Below are positions 8,628 through 17,851 of a DNA stretch of 64,000 bases, piece by piece. Within the stretch, counting starts at the first letter, position 1. Every line of letters starts with the position of its first letter. Source of the stretch: Shinella sp. PSBB067 (GTDB taxonomy: Bacteria > Pseudomonadota > Alphaproteobacteria > Rhizobiales > Rhizobiaceae); assembly GCF_016839145.1 (NCBI RefSeq), contig NZ_CP069303.1, forward strand, positions 1 through 64,000, written 5' to 3'. Position numbers and translations under genes: made by a program. The notes below the pieces were generated by a model. That model saw only the letters and a list, made by a program, of their open reading frames with translations. It made no database searches and was not told the origin of the DNA.

Positions 8628-9095
8628 TCTATCGCTCAACGTTGCACGGCTGCGCCACCCCTCGTAGCCGATCAAAGTCGATTTGCGCAATGCCATGTTG
8701 TTGACAATATCTGGACTCTTTTGAACCCAAATCTTGACAAGAAAGGGTCCCTTTCGTCCGCCCTTTCATCGAGCCCTCGACAACCCTGAAAACACCAATA
8801 TTTTCAGCGCCGCCCCTCGTGATTTGGGCCTTCCGGATCGATTTAGCGGAAGGGACCCCTTTATGCAGCGCAAAGGGCAGGCGCAAAGAAGTTCCAACCT
8901 GGCGGGATTCCAATCCTGCGGTGGGTGGTTGTCGAGGCTGCGTAGGTTGGCGCGGCTTCCTCTCTTTTTGACTTTCCGTGTCGGGAGGCCGGGAAGTAGC
9001 GGGGACGCGCAGTTCGGTCGTAATCTGGCCCTTCTCCCAGCGGCACTAGGTGAGACCTCGATCGGTCCGATCGTCGTCGAGCGAGGGCTTCCGCT
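8628..9095. other. 468-bp intergenic region upstream of the EAL cluster
   Basis: No gene is supported. The plus-strand frame 8734-9099 has no start signal or family resemblance. The region separates the minus-strand recombinase from the plus-strand adhesin cluster and should hold promoters for both. Two short palindromes are listed separately. Confidence 0.45.
8741..8862. repeat. two GGG/CCC palindromes 107 bp apart
   Basis: The first, GAAAGGGTCCCTTTC (8741-8755), is a perfect 7-1-7 palindrome. The second, centred near 8855 (AAGGGACCCCTTT), is an imperfect version of the same core. They lie directly upstream of the copy 2 recombinase gene. Short imperfect palindromes of this size are the usual recognition sites of serine recombinases, so they are candidate crossover or operator sites. 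No second set at a distance was found. Confidence 0.3.
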
Positions 9096-10232
9096 ATGAT
9101 GGCGCCCCTCAAATGTGCTGTCGTCATTGATAACCTTTGCTCCATCGCGGCTGCTTACTCCGATGGTGTGGCCGGCCGGGTGTTGGATGCGGTCTGGGCG
9201 CGCTTAGAGTGCGCTTTGGAGCCGCAAGGGCTATCGATCCAAACGGAATCGTTTGGTGTTGTCGTGAGTAGCGGGGAAGTCAGTTCCGCGACGGCGTTTT
9301 GGAGTGTGCTTGAATCCGCAGTCTATGCCGTTGCGGTAAGCCCTATAATCGTCGGCTCTTCGCAAATTGTCGTCGCGCTACGCTGCGCGACGGAGGACTG
9401 CGTTTATGGCAGTCAAGAGCCTGCAGGCGAGGCATCTCGGTATCGCCTCGACATGAGCGTGGCGGCCCTTGCGTACAATGCTGTGGAGGCCGGCTCCATC
9501 GCCTTTGTCGAGCAGCCCGTTGTTGCAGCAGACGCGCGGAACAGTCTTTATCGTGAGTGCCTTGTTCGTCTCGCTGGTGATGATGGCCACGCCATCATGC
9601 CCGGAGCCTATTTACCGGTCCTGGAAAGGCTCGGTTTGGTGCGCGCGTTCGACCGGCATATCGTTTTCAGGATTCTTCAGCGGTTGCGGTGGCAGCGAGA
9701 TGCGGTGCTCGGATGCAATATCTCGGCTTTGTCCGCGACTAACGACCTTTGGTGGAATTCCATCATGGCAGAACTGGTGCTTGAGCCGGAACTGGCCAGC
9801 CGCCTCGTCATCGAGATTACCGAGACCGCGCCACTCCCGGATTTAGATCAGGCGGTTCATTTCATCTCCTCCTTGCGGGCGCTTGGTGTTCGTGTCGCGC
9901 TCGATGATTTTGGGGCCGGCTTCAGCACCATAGACTTTGCCCGTCGGGCCAAGGCCGACGTCATCAAGATCGACGCATCTTATATCAGGCGCTCCCACGA
10001 TGGTGAGAGTGCGGCCCAGTTATTGGAAAGCCTGGTCGCATTTGCGCACAATCTCGTCTCCGATCTTGTGGTGGAGGGGATCGAGAGTGCAGCCGATTTT
10101 ACGGCGGCGCGTGCGACGGGCGCCAATTGGTTTCAGGGCTTCTTTTTCCGGGCCATTGAGCCGCCAGTGATGGCACCAATAGTGCCTCGTTTGGCGTCCC
10201 GGATGTCTGAAAGCGAGAGTGCATTACAATGA
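9096..10232 (+). CDS. EAL-domain protein with degenerate GGDEF-like N terminus (EAL-1)
   Basis: The 378-aa protein has an N-terminal part (about 1-125) that resembles a degenerate GGDEF fold without the signature, then an EAL phosphodiesterase domain (about 130-365). Residues matching the c-di-GMP and metal site are kept: Glu154 (in RECL, where EAL is usual), Asn208 (CNIS), Glu240 (IEITET), Asp270-Asp271 (DDFGAG), Lys291 (IKID), VEGIE and FQGF. It may therefore cleave c-di-GMP to pGpG. No membrane segment is seen, so it is cytoplasmic. Start at 9096 or the adjacent ATG at 9099. Its stop overlaps the next gene by 4 bases. A catalytically weaker paralogue lies at 19094. Confidence 0.85.
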   Translation: MMAPLKCAVVIDNLCSIAAAYSDGVAGRVLDAVWARLECALEPQGLSIQTESFGVVVSSGEVSSATAFWSVLESAVYAVAVSPIIVGSSQIVVALRCATEDCVYGSQEPAGEASRYRLDMSVAALAYNAVEAGSIAFVEQPVVAADARNSLYRECLVRLAGDDGHAIMPGAYLPVLERLGLVRAFDRHIVFRILQRLRWQRDAVLGCNISALSATNDLWWNSIMAELVLEPELASRLVIEITETAPLPDLDQAVHFISSLRALGVRVALDDFGAGFSTIDFARRAKADVIKIDASYIRRSHDGESAAQLLESLVAFAHNLVSDLVVEGIESAADFTAARATGANWFQGFFFRAIEPPVMAPIVPRLASRMSESESALQ

Positions 10233-10684
10233 CCCGGCCAACGATGCTTGCTCTTTGTGCCGTAGCGTCCTTGCTTGGCACTTCTGTGCTGGAGGTATCG
10301 GCGGGACAGGCCGATTTAGGCATGCTCACCATTGCAATGGGCGGCATAAGCATATGTCTGCTTTGGGGCCTTGTCAGCGTCACCATCACTTCTGATCATC
10401 GACAGGCTACGCAGGAAGCGGAACGGGCCCGCCGGTTCGCTCGGCGAATTCAGGCTTGGGGGTCTGGAGCGCATTTCAGCCGCGGAGAGCCCAAATCTAG
10501 TGATGCCGATGATGTGGGCGCCACCAACTTCCTCTCTCTACTCGGCGCAGTCGTTGCGCTCTCTCTGATCATCGGTGCCTCGGGAGGCTTCGCCTTCAGC
10601 TCCGAATTTGTGGTCGCAGCTTTCATCTTTGCTGCCGGAATGCTGGGCGTCGTCGCGGGCATCTTGCTCAGGGTTTTGTCATGA
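10229..10684 (+). CDS. small inner-membrane protein (151 aa)
   Basis: There are four hydrophobic stretches in two pairs: about residues 5-25, 30-53, 102-122 and 126-148. A charged cytoplasmic-type loop with many Arg lies between the pairs. No family was recognised. The start overlaps the stop of EAL-1 (ATGA), so translation is probably coupled. Its place between a c-di-GMP protein and autotransporters suggests a role in membrane signalling or surface export, by inference only. Confidence 0.7.
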   Translation: MTRPTMLALCAVASLLGTSVLEVSAGQADLGMLTIAMGGISICLLWGLVSVTITSDHRQATQEAERARRFARRIQAWGSGAHFSRGEPKSSDADDVGATNFLSLLGAVVALSLIIGASGGFAFSSEFVVAAFIFAAGMLGVVAGILLRVLS

Positions 10685-10776
10685 CATGCGCAACTCAATC
10701 CGGAAGCGTTAGCGCGGCATCGGCGAGCAGTGCTGGGAACAATCCAACTCGAAACATCAATCTCGACTTCGGCTGA
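10681..10776 (+). CDS. possible coupled micro-ORF (31 aa)
   Basis: An ATG at 10681 overlaps the stop of the membrane-protein gene (ATGA), and the frame runs for 31 codons of Ser/Ala/Asn-rich sequence. Translational coupling makes synthesis plausible. There is no signal peptide or known motif. It may be a small peptide or simply a chance continuation. Confidence 0.25.
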   Translation: MTCATQSGSVSAASASSAGNNPTRNINLDFG

Positions 10777-10850
10777 GGGGCGGCGCACCGCAGCCGTCCT
10801 TTCATCACACTCGGAAACATCGCTCCGCGGGGGAGTGGCAAGGCTCTATC

Positions 10851-13409
10851 ATGTTCAAACAACGTAAAGAAATTTCTCGAACCTTCGTGCGGATTCTGCG
10901 TACAACCGCCTGGAGCGGCGCTGCCGCGTTGCTAAGCACTGTGACACCTTCGGCAGCCAATGCCGAAACCTACAGCTTATACGCGATCAGTACAGATCCT
11001 GCTGATTGGCAGGTGGATCGTTCTCCGACGAGCAGTTTTACACTCCTTAACGAGTATCAGAACCGTTTTGACGTTCTCAAATTGTCGGTTGGCGGTGAAG
11101 TGCCACCATCAAGCTCGTTCAGAGGTTGGGAGGGATACTCCCAGCGTACCACGATGCCTGCAGGAAACTCCTTTATCGGAGGGGACATCTTCATTCAGGG
11201 CGACTGGCAGAGTGGAAGCGAGATCGACTATATCAGGACCGGTATGTGGGGGGCAGCTATGCCCGAAGACGCCGTGGCGGGCGGTAGCTATGTAGATGCC
11301 AAATCGGTCTTTCCAATTATTCAGTTCACAAACCAAGATGGAGCCGGACGACTAGAGATCTGGGATACAACTGTGGGGGATGGGTTTATCGATCTTCCAG
11401 ATACCGCGAGCTTGATCAACTATGGCGGCTGGAATGCCCTCAGCATGCGCCTGATTGAAGATGAAAATAAGATTGAATATTTCTTCAACAACCATTTGAT
11501 CTACACGTGGGTTGCCCCGTCTGCGGAAGATGGCAGTCTTCCGGAGCAATTCTGGGCGATGTACCTTAAGGCCAGAAATAATGGTGTGACCAGCTTTGAT
11601 ACATATTGGTCTAATCTGCTTGCCGGATTGCTCCTGTCCGATGGCGAGGCGATTGGCAACACATCAGGCGACGTCGTCATTCCTTCGGAAAGCGCCGTGG
11701 AAGTTTCGGATGGCGCTACCATCGGTGGCTCCGTCGCCGGGCAAGGTACCGAGAACGCGCCGGCCATAGTCTCTTTTGCAGGCGCCGCTAACATCGGCGG
11801 GAGTGTTATTGGCCAGAACTCGACCTTCATCTTCAGTAAGGATGCAGGTGCTGTCACGAGAATTGCGGGCAATGTCCAACTTGAGGGGCAATCAACGACG
11901 AGCGGTGGCACGGTCGACTCTCCGATAACGGTCAGAGGTAATGTTTCTGTCGAAGAGGGGTCCGTCTTGGGCGGCAACTGGCAGATCGCTGGCGACGTAC
12001 AAAGCAGCGGGAAGCTCAACCCCGGAAATTCGATCGGCATCGTGTCGGTTGCTGGTGATCTCACACTGACGTCAGACTCGATATATGACGTTGAAGTCGA
12101 TCAGGCGGGTAACGCCGATCTGATCGCGGTTGGGGGAACCGCAAATCTTGCTGGCGGTGTGAATGTCAGCGCCATTGACGGTTATCAAATCAATCATCAG
12201 TACACGATTCTTACCGCGAACGATGGCTTTGCCGGGTCGAGTTTCGATCCCGGCCTTGTCACCTGGAATGAGGCAAACTTTACCTTCCTCACTCCGCATC
12301 TGACTTACGATACCAACAATGTTTACATGAACATTGATCGTAACGGTGTTGCGTTTTCTTCGGTCGCTACGACGCACAATCAGGCGGCGACTGCCGAAGT
12401 GCTCGATGGCCTCGCATTCAACAATGACCTCTTCACCGCAGTGGCTGCTTTGGATGGGGCGTCGGCTCGGCTTGCGTTCGACCAGCTTTCTGGTGAGGTC
12501 CACGCGTCTGTTACTACGGGTCTTCTGGAAGACAGCCGCTTTGTACGTGAAGCGACTGGACGCCAGTTGCGCGGAGTCTCGGGCAATGAGGCCTCGTTCT
12601 GGACCCAGGGCTATGGCTCCTGGGGCACTGTCGATGGTACCGCTGAGGTCTCGGGCTTTGATCGCAATACCGGTGGCATCTTCATCGGGGCGGATGCTCC
12701 GGTGTTCGACAACTTCCGGCTGGGCATTGTCGGCGGTTACGGTCACTCGAGCCTGAGACTCGAGGATGGCAAGGGCTCCGCATCGATCGATAGCTACAGC
12801 CTTGGTGTTTATGGCGGTGGCGAGTGGAACAATCTTGGGCTTCGCCTCGGTGTCGATAATGCCTGGCACAGTGTCTCGACGAACCGTTCGGTCGGCTTCA
12901 CTGGGTTCGATGATGCTCTGAAGGCGGACTACCACGCCCGTACCACGCAAGCCTACGGCGACATCGGTTATAAGTTCGATGTGGGTTCTTTCGATCTCGA
13001 ACCGTTTGCCGGTCTTGCCTACGTCAATGTCGATGCCGGCCATTATGGCGAAACTGGCGGTAGCGCTGCGCTGTCCGGTTCCGGTGCTGATGCTGACGCC
13101 ACCTTCACGACATTGGGGCTGCGGGCCAGCTCGACCTTCCTCTTGGGAGACGCGATCGTGACGGCCAACGGTATGCTCGGCTGGCGTCACAGCTTCGACG
13201 AGGTCAACCCCACGGCGACCCACGCCTTTGCCGCCAGCAATGCATTCACGGTGAGCGGTACGCCGCTGTCGCGTGATGTTGCGGTCATTGAGGCGGGGCT
13301 CTCTGCAGCGCTGAGCGCCAATGTCAGCCTCGGCGTGACCTACTCCGGCCAGTTCGGCTCCGGCATCAGCGAACAGGGCGTTCGCGGAAACCTCAACTGG
13401 AAATTCTGA
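10851..13409 (+). CDS. autotransporter with lectin-like passenger (AT-1)
   Basis: The 852-aa protein is a type Va autotransporter. An extended signal peptide (about 1-38, ending AANA) is followed by a passenger of about 220 residues with Trp/Gly-rich strands (GGWNALSMRLIED, FFNNHLIYTW). That pattern suggests a concanavalin A-like sugar-binding fold; this is inferred by pattern. Next comes a short beta-helix stalk (about 265-430) and a linker. The C-terminal beta-barrel of about 300 residues ends in LNWKF, whose terminal Phe is typical for outer-membrane insertion. The last 932 bp are identical to the end of the next gene. Expected role: surface adhesion. Possible ribosome-binding purines (GGGGGAGTGGCAAGG) lie upstream. 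Confidence 0.88.
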   Translation: MFKQRKEISRTFVRILRTTAWSGAAALLSTVTPSAANAETYSLYAISTDPADWQVDRSPTSSFTLLNEYQNRFDVLKLSVGGEVPPSSSFRGWEGYSQRTTMPAGNSFIGGDIFIQGDWQSGSEIDYIRTGMWGAAMPEDAVAGGSYVDAKSVFPIIQFTNQDGAGRLEIWDTTVGDGFIDLPDTASLINYGGWNALSMRLIEDENKIEYFFNNHLIYTWVAPSAEDGSLPEQFWAMYLKARNNGVTSFDTYWSNLLAGLLLSDGEAIGNTSGDVVIPSESAVEVSDGATIGGSVAGQGTENAPAIVSFAGAANIGGSVIGQNSTFIFSKDAGAVTRIAGNVQLEGQSTTSGGTVDSPITVRGNVSVEEGSVLGGNWQIAGDVQSSGKLNPGNSIGIVSVAGDLTLTSDSIYDVEVDQAGNADLIAVGGTANLAGGVNVSAIDGYQINHQYTILTANDGFAGSSFDPGLVTWNEANFTFLTPHLTYDTNNVYMNIDRNGVAFSSVATTHNQAATAEVLDGLAFNNDLFTAVAALDGASARLAFDQLSGEVHASVTTGLLEDSRFVREATGRQLRGVSGNEASFWTQGYGSWGTVDGTAEVSGFDRNTGGIFIGADAPVFDNFRLGIVGGYGHSSLRLEDGKGSASIDSYSLGVYGGGEWNNLGLRLGVDNAWHSVSTNRSVGFTGFDDALKADYHARTTQAYGDIGYKFDVGSFDLEPFAGLAYVNVDAGHYGETGGSAALSGSGADADATFTTLGLRASSTFLLGDAIVTANGMLGWRHSFDEVNPTATHAFAASNAFTVSGTPLSRDVAVIEAGLSAALSANVSLGVTYSGQFGSGISEQGVRGNLNWKF
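12478..13409 (+). repeat. 932-bp perfect direct repeat, copy 1 (autotransporter barrel)
   Basis: This stretch matches 16686-17617 base for base as far as I could compare by eye. It begins at TCGACCAGCTTTCTGG and ends exactly at the stop codon of AT-1. Sequence before it and after it is not shared. It encodes the whole barrel and about 10 residues of linker. Confidence 0.92.
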
Positions 13410-13418
13410 TCGTGAATT

Positions 13419-13452
13419 TGAGAGGGCGCGCCGCTTCATCGGCGCCCTCTCA
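13419..13452 (+). terminator. hairpin after AT-1
   Basis: A perfect 11-bp stem (TGAGAGGGCGC / GCGCCCTCTCA) with a 12-base loop starts 10 bases after the AT-1 stop. No long T run follows, so it may be a weak terminator, an mRNA-stabilising structure, or both. Confidence 0.55.
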
Positions 13453-13498
13453 TGTTCCTCAAAAATTGAGCGCGAGCAAACGCGCGTGAAAGGCATTT

Positions 13499-16400
13499 AT
13501 GAACATGAGAGTTCAAAAAGTTTGCGGCTTTAACCGCGTGAACAAAACTGGAAACGGAACGGTGTTGCGTGACCTGCTGACCGGCGTTTCGGCGGCTGCC
13601 ATGATCATATCCTCTTCGGCTTTGGCATATGCTGATGATCTCCTGCTCTATGATCAGGATGAGCCGTTGACTGTTGGAACATCGATAACGGGAGCAACAT
13701 CGGTCGTTCAGGCCGGGGCAGGAACGCTGACCCTTACTGGCATGAATACGTATACCGGCACCACGACGATCAACGACGCTTCGACCCTTGCCCTTTCCGG
13801 CCAGGGCCGGATCAACACATCGAGCCAGGTTATTGTAAACGGTACTCTTGATGTTTCGGCTGCAGCATCCGCAAAAGTCGTTACTCTGGCCGGATCCGGC
13901 GAGGTGGTACTTGGCAGTCAATCACTGTCAATTACCCAAGGCTCAGATACTTTCAGCGGTGTAATCACGGGTACCGGTGGTCTCGGAGTGCAGGGCGGAA
14001 CGCAGATTCTGATAGGGGAGAACACTTTCGAGGGAGGAGTTGGGCTCAATCAGGGAGCCACATTGCAGATTGGCGATGGTGGCAGTACCGGCTCAATCGT
14101 AGCGGATGTCACCAATTATGGGACACTCGCATTCAATCGCGATGATACCGTAGTGTATGCAGGAACGATCACCGGCCCCGGCACGCTATCGCAAATGGGC
14201 AGCGGCACATTGGTCTTAACCGGGGCGAACAGCGGCGCCAACAATGTTGTTATTGCCGCGGGCGGTGCTCTCCAGCTTGGAGAAGGCGGGACGACGGGCT
14301 GGGCCGGTGGGGTTGGCCAGAATCAGGGAACCATCGCGAACGACGGCTTGCTGATTTATAATCGAGCGGGCGTCGTCTCATTCCAAGGCTCGATTTCGGG
14401 AACGGGTGTGGTCCGGCAAAGCGGCGACACTCTCGAACTGTCCGGCAACAATTCGTACTCGGGTGGTACTGAAATTGCAGCAGGAACCCTACGGTTGCAG
14501 TCAAATAACGCGGCAGGCACCGGTGTCATTTCGATGGCGGACGGCACAGTACTCGGCTTGGTTGATGGCCTCGTAGTCGAAAATGCAATCAACCTCGGTT
14601 CCGGCTCGACTACCATAGCAGTGCAATCGGGAATAGCGGAACTCAGTGGCGGCCTGGCGGGGAATGGAGCAGTTGCGGTGAAAGGCGGTTTGTTGCGCCT
14701 GACTGCTGCGAACGCCGGACTGTCGGGAACTCTTGCCTTGGAAAGCGCCTCGATAGCGCTGGAGGATGACAATGCGGCTGGTACGGCGCATATCCAGGCA
14801 TCCGGGGCATCCGGGATTGTCTATGGCGACGGCGTTGAAATCGATAATGAAGTGACCATCGCAGATGGCCACACGCTCAATTTGGATGTGGCGGCGGACG
14901 AAGCAGCGACCCAGTCCGGGATCATTGACGGGAACGGTCGAATCCATAAAACCGGAACAGGCGAACTCATTCTCGCCGCTGACAATTCCTATTCCGGTGG
15001 GACGGTGATTTCCGAAGGAACGCTCGTAGTGGGTGCCGGAGGCGACCAGGGGTGGATCGTTGGCGACGTGGCCAGTTCTGGCAGTTTGATCTTTGATCGT
15101 AGCGACGTCGTGACGTTTGCTGGGAATATAATTGGATCTGGGGAGGTCGAGCAGAGAGGTTCCGGCACGCTTATCCTGACAGCCGATAATAACTATAGCG
15201 GCGGAACAAAAATAACGTCAGGTGTGATGCAGATCGGTAACGGGGGGACGACTGGATCGATAGTAGGTCCGATCGACAACTCAGGTAAACTTGTATTCGA
15301 TCGATCTAATACCTTGATTGTTAGAGGAGAGATCGCCGGTACTGGCGGGGTTACCCAGGCGGGTTCTGGCACGGTCATTCTATTGGCTGATAATGGGTAT
15401 TCCGGCGGAACCACAATTTCGAGCGGAACTCTCCAACTCGGTTTCAGCGGCGAAACCGGGTCGATCCAAGGCGATGTCGTCAACAATGGCGAACTGATTT
15501 TCAGCCGTTCGAATGCTGTGAATTTCGAGGACGTAATTTCCGGTTCTGGGAAGCTTCAGATGAACGGTGGCGGGAAGCTGTCGCTCAGCGGAATAAACAC
15601 CTATTCGGGTACGACAACCATTGCGCAGGGTAGTTCATTGGCCCTCAGCGGTGACGGCAGTATTGCCAATTCTAGCGATGTCGCCGTGGGAGGAATTTTC
15701 GATATTTCCGACGCTACAGGCCCAGCGACCATCAAGAGCCTTTCAGGTGCGGGATTAGTTGCGCTTGGTTCACAGAAACTCACGCTGACAGAGGCGAACG
15801 GTTCCTTCGCCGGTGTTATTTCGGGTGCCGGGAGTTTCCATATCTCAGCAGGCCAGCAGGTTTTGACTGGCGCCAGTACCTATACAGGTGGAACGAACAT
15901 CGCATCGGGAGGCGAGCTCATTCTTGGCAACGGAGGGACTGCAGGGTCCATTACCGGAGATGTGACCAACGACGGAATATTGCGGTTCAACCGATCCAAC
16001 GACGCCATTTTTGCGGGCGTGATTTCGGGAACAGGCTCTATTACGAAATCGGGATCGGGAGCACTCACACTTTCCGGTGATAACTCAGCCTATGCTGGGA
16101 CGACGGAGGTTGCAGCGGGCACGTTGATCGTCAGCGACAGCCTTGGAGGTTCGATCCAGATCCTATCGGGAGGCGCGCTTTCGGGCAATGGCAGCGTCGG
16201 AGCCACAAGCATTGGTACCGGTGGCACGCTCACCCCGGGCGGCGCGGGCGCTATCGCGACAATGAATGTTGGCGGTAACCTAGAGATCGCTTCTGATGCA
16301 TCCTACGTCGTTAACACGGATGCCGCAGGCAACAGTGACTTCGTTCATGTTTCAGGACAAGCCTCGCTCGGTGGTGGCTCGGTGGTTTCGATTGCAGCTA

Positions 16401-17617
16401 ACGGAAACTGGCTCGTATCAACGAACTATACGATCCTTACGGCAGATGATGGCATCTTAGGAGTATTCGCAGATGAAGCTGTTTCTAATTTTGCCTTCCT
16501 TACCCCGACGCTGAGCTACGACCCCAACAACGTCTATCTCAAACTACTTCGTAATGATGTCAGTTTCGGGTCAGTTGGAGCGACTTCCAACCAACGGGCT
16601 ACGGGCAACGCGATCGATAGCCTTGAAGGTGGGGCTCTTGCCAACGCCCTAGTGGTTCTCTCGGAGGAGGGCGCGCAGAACGCTCTCGACCAGCTTTCTG
16701 GTGAGGTCCACGCGTCTGTTACTACGGGTCTTCTGGAAGACAGCCGCTTTGTACGTGAAGCGACTGGACGCCAGTTGCGCGGAGTCTCGGGCAATGAGGC
16801 CTCGTTCTGGACCCAGGGCTATGGCTCCTGGGGCACTGTCGATGGTACCGCTGAGGTCTCGGGCTTTGATCGCAATACCGGTGGCATCTTCATCGGGGCG
16901 GATGCTCCGGTGTTCGACAACTTCCGGCTGGGCATTGTCGGCGGTTACGGTCACTCGAGCCTGAGACTCGAGGATGGCAAGGGCTCCGCATCGATCGATA
17001 GCTACAGCCTTGGTGTTTATGGCGGTGGCGAGTGGAACAATCTTGGGCTTCGCCTCGGTGTCGATAATGCCTGGCACAGTGTCTCGACGAACCGTTCGGT
17101 CGGCTTCACTGGGTTCGATGATGCTCTGAAGGCGGACTACCACGCCCGTACCACGCAAGCCTACGGCGACATCGGTTATAAGTTCGATGTGGGTTCTTTC
17201 GATCTCGAACCGTTTGCCGGTCTTGCCTACGTCAATGTCGATGCCGGCCATTATGGCGAAACTGGCGGTAGCGCTGCGCTGTCCGGTTCCGGTGCTGATG
17301 CTGACGCCACCTTCACGACATTGGGGCTGCGGGCCAGCTCGACCTTCCTCTTGGGAGACGCGATCGTGACGGCCAACGGTATGCTCGGCTGGCGTCACAG
17401 CTTCGACGAGGTCAACCCCACGGCGACCCACGCCTTTGCCGCCAGCAATGCATTCACGGTGAGCGGTACGCCGCTGTCGCGTGATGTTGCGGTCATTGAG
17501 GCGGGGCTCTCTGCAGCGCTGAGCGCCAATGTCAGCCTCGGCGTGACCTACTCCGGCCAGTTCGGCTCCGGCATCAGCGAACAGGGCGTTCGCGGAAACC
17601 TCAACTGGAAATTCTGA
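13499..17617 (+). CDS. autotransporter with PATR beta-helix passenger (AT-2)
   Basis: The 1372-aa protein has an extended signal peptide (cleavage likely after SSALAYA), then about 1000 residues of autotransporter-associated strand repeats. Units read like GSGTLTLTGxNxYxGxT...GTLQLGxGG...GSIxGDV...FNRSN, at least nine times. Such repeats build a right-handed beta-helix on the cell surface. A linker similar to, but diverged from, that of AT-1 precedes the beta-barrel, which ends in LNWKF. The barrel is identical to that of AT-1 at DNA level. Probable role: adhesion or aggregation. It starts 89 bp after AT-1. Confidence 0.9.
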   Translation: MNMRVQKVCGFNRVNKTGNGTVLRDLLTGVSAAAMIISSSALAYADDLLLYDQDEPLTVGTSITGATSVVQAGAGTLTLTGMNTYTGTTTINDASTLALSGQGRINTSSQVIVNGTLDVSAAASAKVVTLAGSGEVVLGSQSLSITQGSDTFSGVITGTGGLGVQGGTQILIGENTFEGGVGLNQGATLQIGDGGSTGSIVADVTNYGTLAFNRDDTVVYAGTITGPGTLSQMGSGTLVLTGANSGANNVVIAAGGALQLGEGGTTGWAGGVGQNQGTIANDGLLIYNRAGVVSFQGSISGTGVVRQSGDTLELSGNNSYSGGTEIAAGTLRLQSNNAAGTGVISMADGTVLGLVDGLVVENAINLGSGSTTIAVQSGIAELSGGLAGNGAVAVKGGLLRLTAANAGLSGTLALESASIALEDDNAAGTAHIQASGASGIVYGDGVEIDNEVTIADGHTLNLDVAADEAATQSGIIDGNGRIHKTGTGELILAADNSYSGGTVISEGTLVVGAGGDQGWIVGDVASSGSLIFDRSDVVTFAGNIIGSGEVEQRGSGTLILTADNNYSGGTKITSGVMQIGNGGTTGSIVGPIDNSGKLVFDRSNTLIVRGEIAGTGGVTQAGSGTVILLADNGYSGGTTISSGTLQLGFSGETGSIQGDVVNNGELIFSRSNAVNFEDVISGSGKLQMNGGGKLSLSGINTYSGTTTIAQGSSLALSGDGSIANSSDVAVGGIFDISDATGPATIKSLSGAGLVALGSQKLTLTEANGSFAGVISGAGSFHISAGQQVLTGASTYTGGTNIASGGELILGNGGTAGSITGDVTNDGILRFNRSNDAIFAGVISGTGSITKSGSGALTLSGDNSAYAGTTEVAAGTLIVSDSLGGSIQILSGGALSGNGSVGATSIGTGGTLTPGGAGAIATMNVGGNLEIASDASYVVNTDAAGNSDFVHVSGQASLGGGSVVSIAANGNWLVSTNYTILTADDGILGVFADEAVSNFAFLTPTLSYDPNNVYLKLLRNDVSFGSVGATSNQRATGNAIDSLEGGALANALVVLSEEGAQNALDQLSGEVHASVTTGLLEDSRFVREATGRQLRGVSGNEASFWTQGYGSWGTVDGTAEVSGFDRNTGGIFIGADAPVFDNFRLGIVGGYGHSSLRLEDGKGSASIDSYSLGVYGGGEWNNLGLRLGVDNAWHSVSTNRSVGFTGFDDALKADYHARTTQAYGDIGYKFDVGSFDLEPFAGLAYVNVDAGHYGETGGSAALSGSGADADATFTTLGLRASSTFLLGDAIVTANGMLGWRHSFDEVNPTATHAFAASNAFTVSGTPLSRDVAVIEAGLSAALSANVSLGVTYSGQFGSGISEQGVRGNLNWKF
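16686..17617 (+). repeat. 932-bp perfect direct repeat, copy 2 (autotransporter barrel)
   Basis: Second copy of 12478-13409, again ending exactly at the stop codon. The copies are 4,208 bp apart in direct orientation, so homologous exchange between them would delete the AT-2 passenger and leave AT-1 with a full barrel. Confidence 0.92.
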
Positions 17618-17626
17618 GGATTCTTC

Positions 17627-17651
17627 GCGGCGGGCGTCAGAAGCCCGCCGC
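17627..17651 (+). terminator. GC-rich hairpin after AT-2
   Basis: A perfect 9-bp stem (GCGGCGGGC / GCCCGCCGC) with a 7-base loop begins 10 bases after the AT-2 stop. There is no T run, so termination may be partial. It differs in sequence from the hairpin after AT-1. Confidence 0.5.
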
Positions 17652-17704
17652 AACATACTTCTCTTCTCACAGTTCCGGTGCGGTCGTCGGCAAGGAGTCT
17701 TTTT

Positions 17705-17851
17705 ATGAACAAGGCTTTATCTCGTCTCATGGATTCAGCCACCCGCTGTTCCCATTGGTATAGCAGATCCCCACAGAAACATCAGGTAGCACATGCGATT
17801 GTACCGGACGTCAATCGTGCATATGCGTCTGACGGAAGGATACGTCGATGA
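17705..17851 (+). CDS. small coupled protein (48 aa)
   Basis: The ATG at 17705 follows a clear ribosome-binding site (AAGGAG, 8 bases upstream). The frame of 48 codons ends in TGA that overlaps the ATG of the coiled-coil gene by 4 bases (ATGA). The product is basic, without a signal peptide or known motif. The good ribosome-binding site and coupling make a translated leader or small protein likely. Confidence 0.45.
   Translation: MNKALSRLMDSATRCSHWYSRSPQKHQVAHAIVPDVNRAYASDGRIRR

Noticed and set aside
8734..9099. Plus-strand 121-codon frame before EAL-1
   Set aside because: No ribosome-binding site, irregular composition, and it ends inside the EAL-1 start region.
12072..13496. Long antisense frame (474 codons) over AT-1, repeated over AT-2 at 16649-17656
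   Set aside because: It mirrors the codon pattern of the autotransporter barrel on the other strand, has no known family and no ribosome-binding site. It appears twice only because the barrel is duplicated.
13700..16100. Repeats in AT-2 considered as a CRISPR array or tandem DNA repeat
   Set aside because: The repetition is at protein level (PATR beta-strand units) with irregular spacing and varied DNA; there are no fixed repeats with unique spacers.
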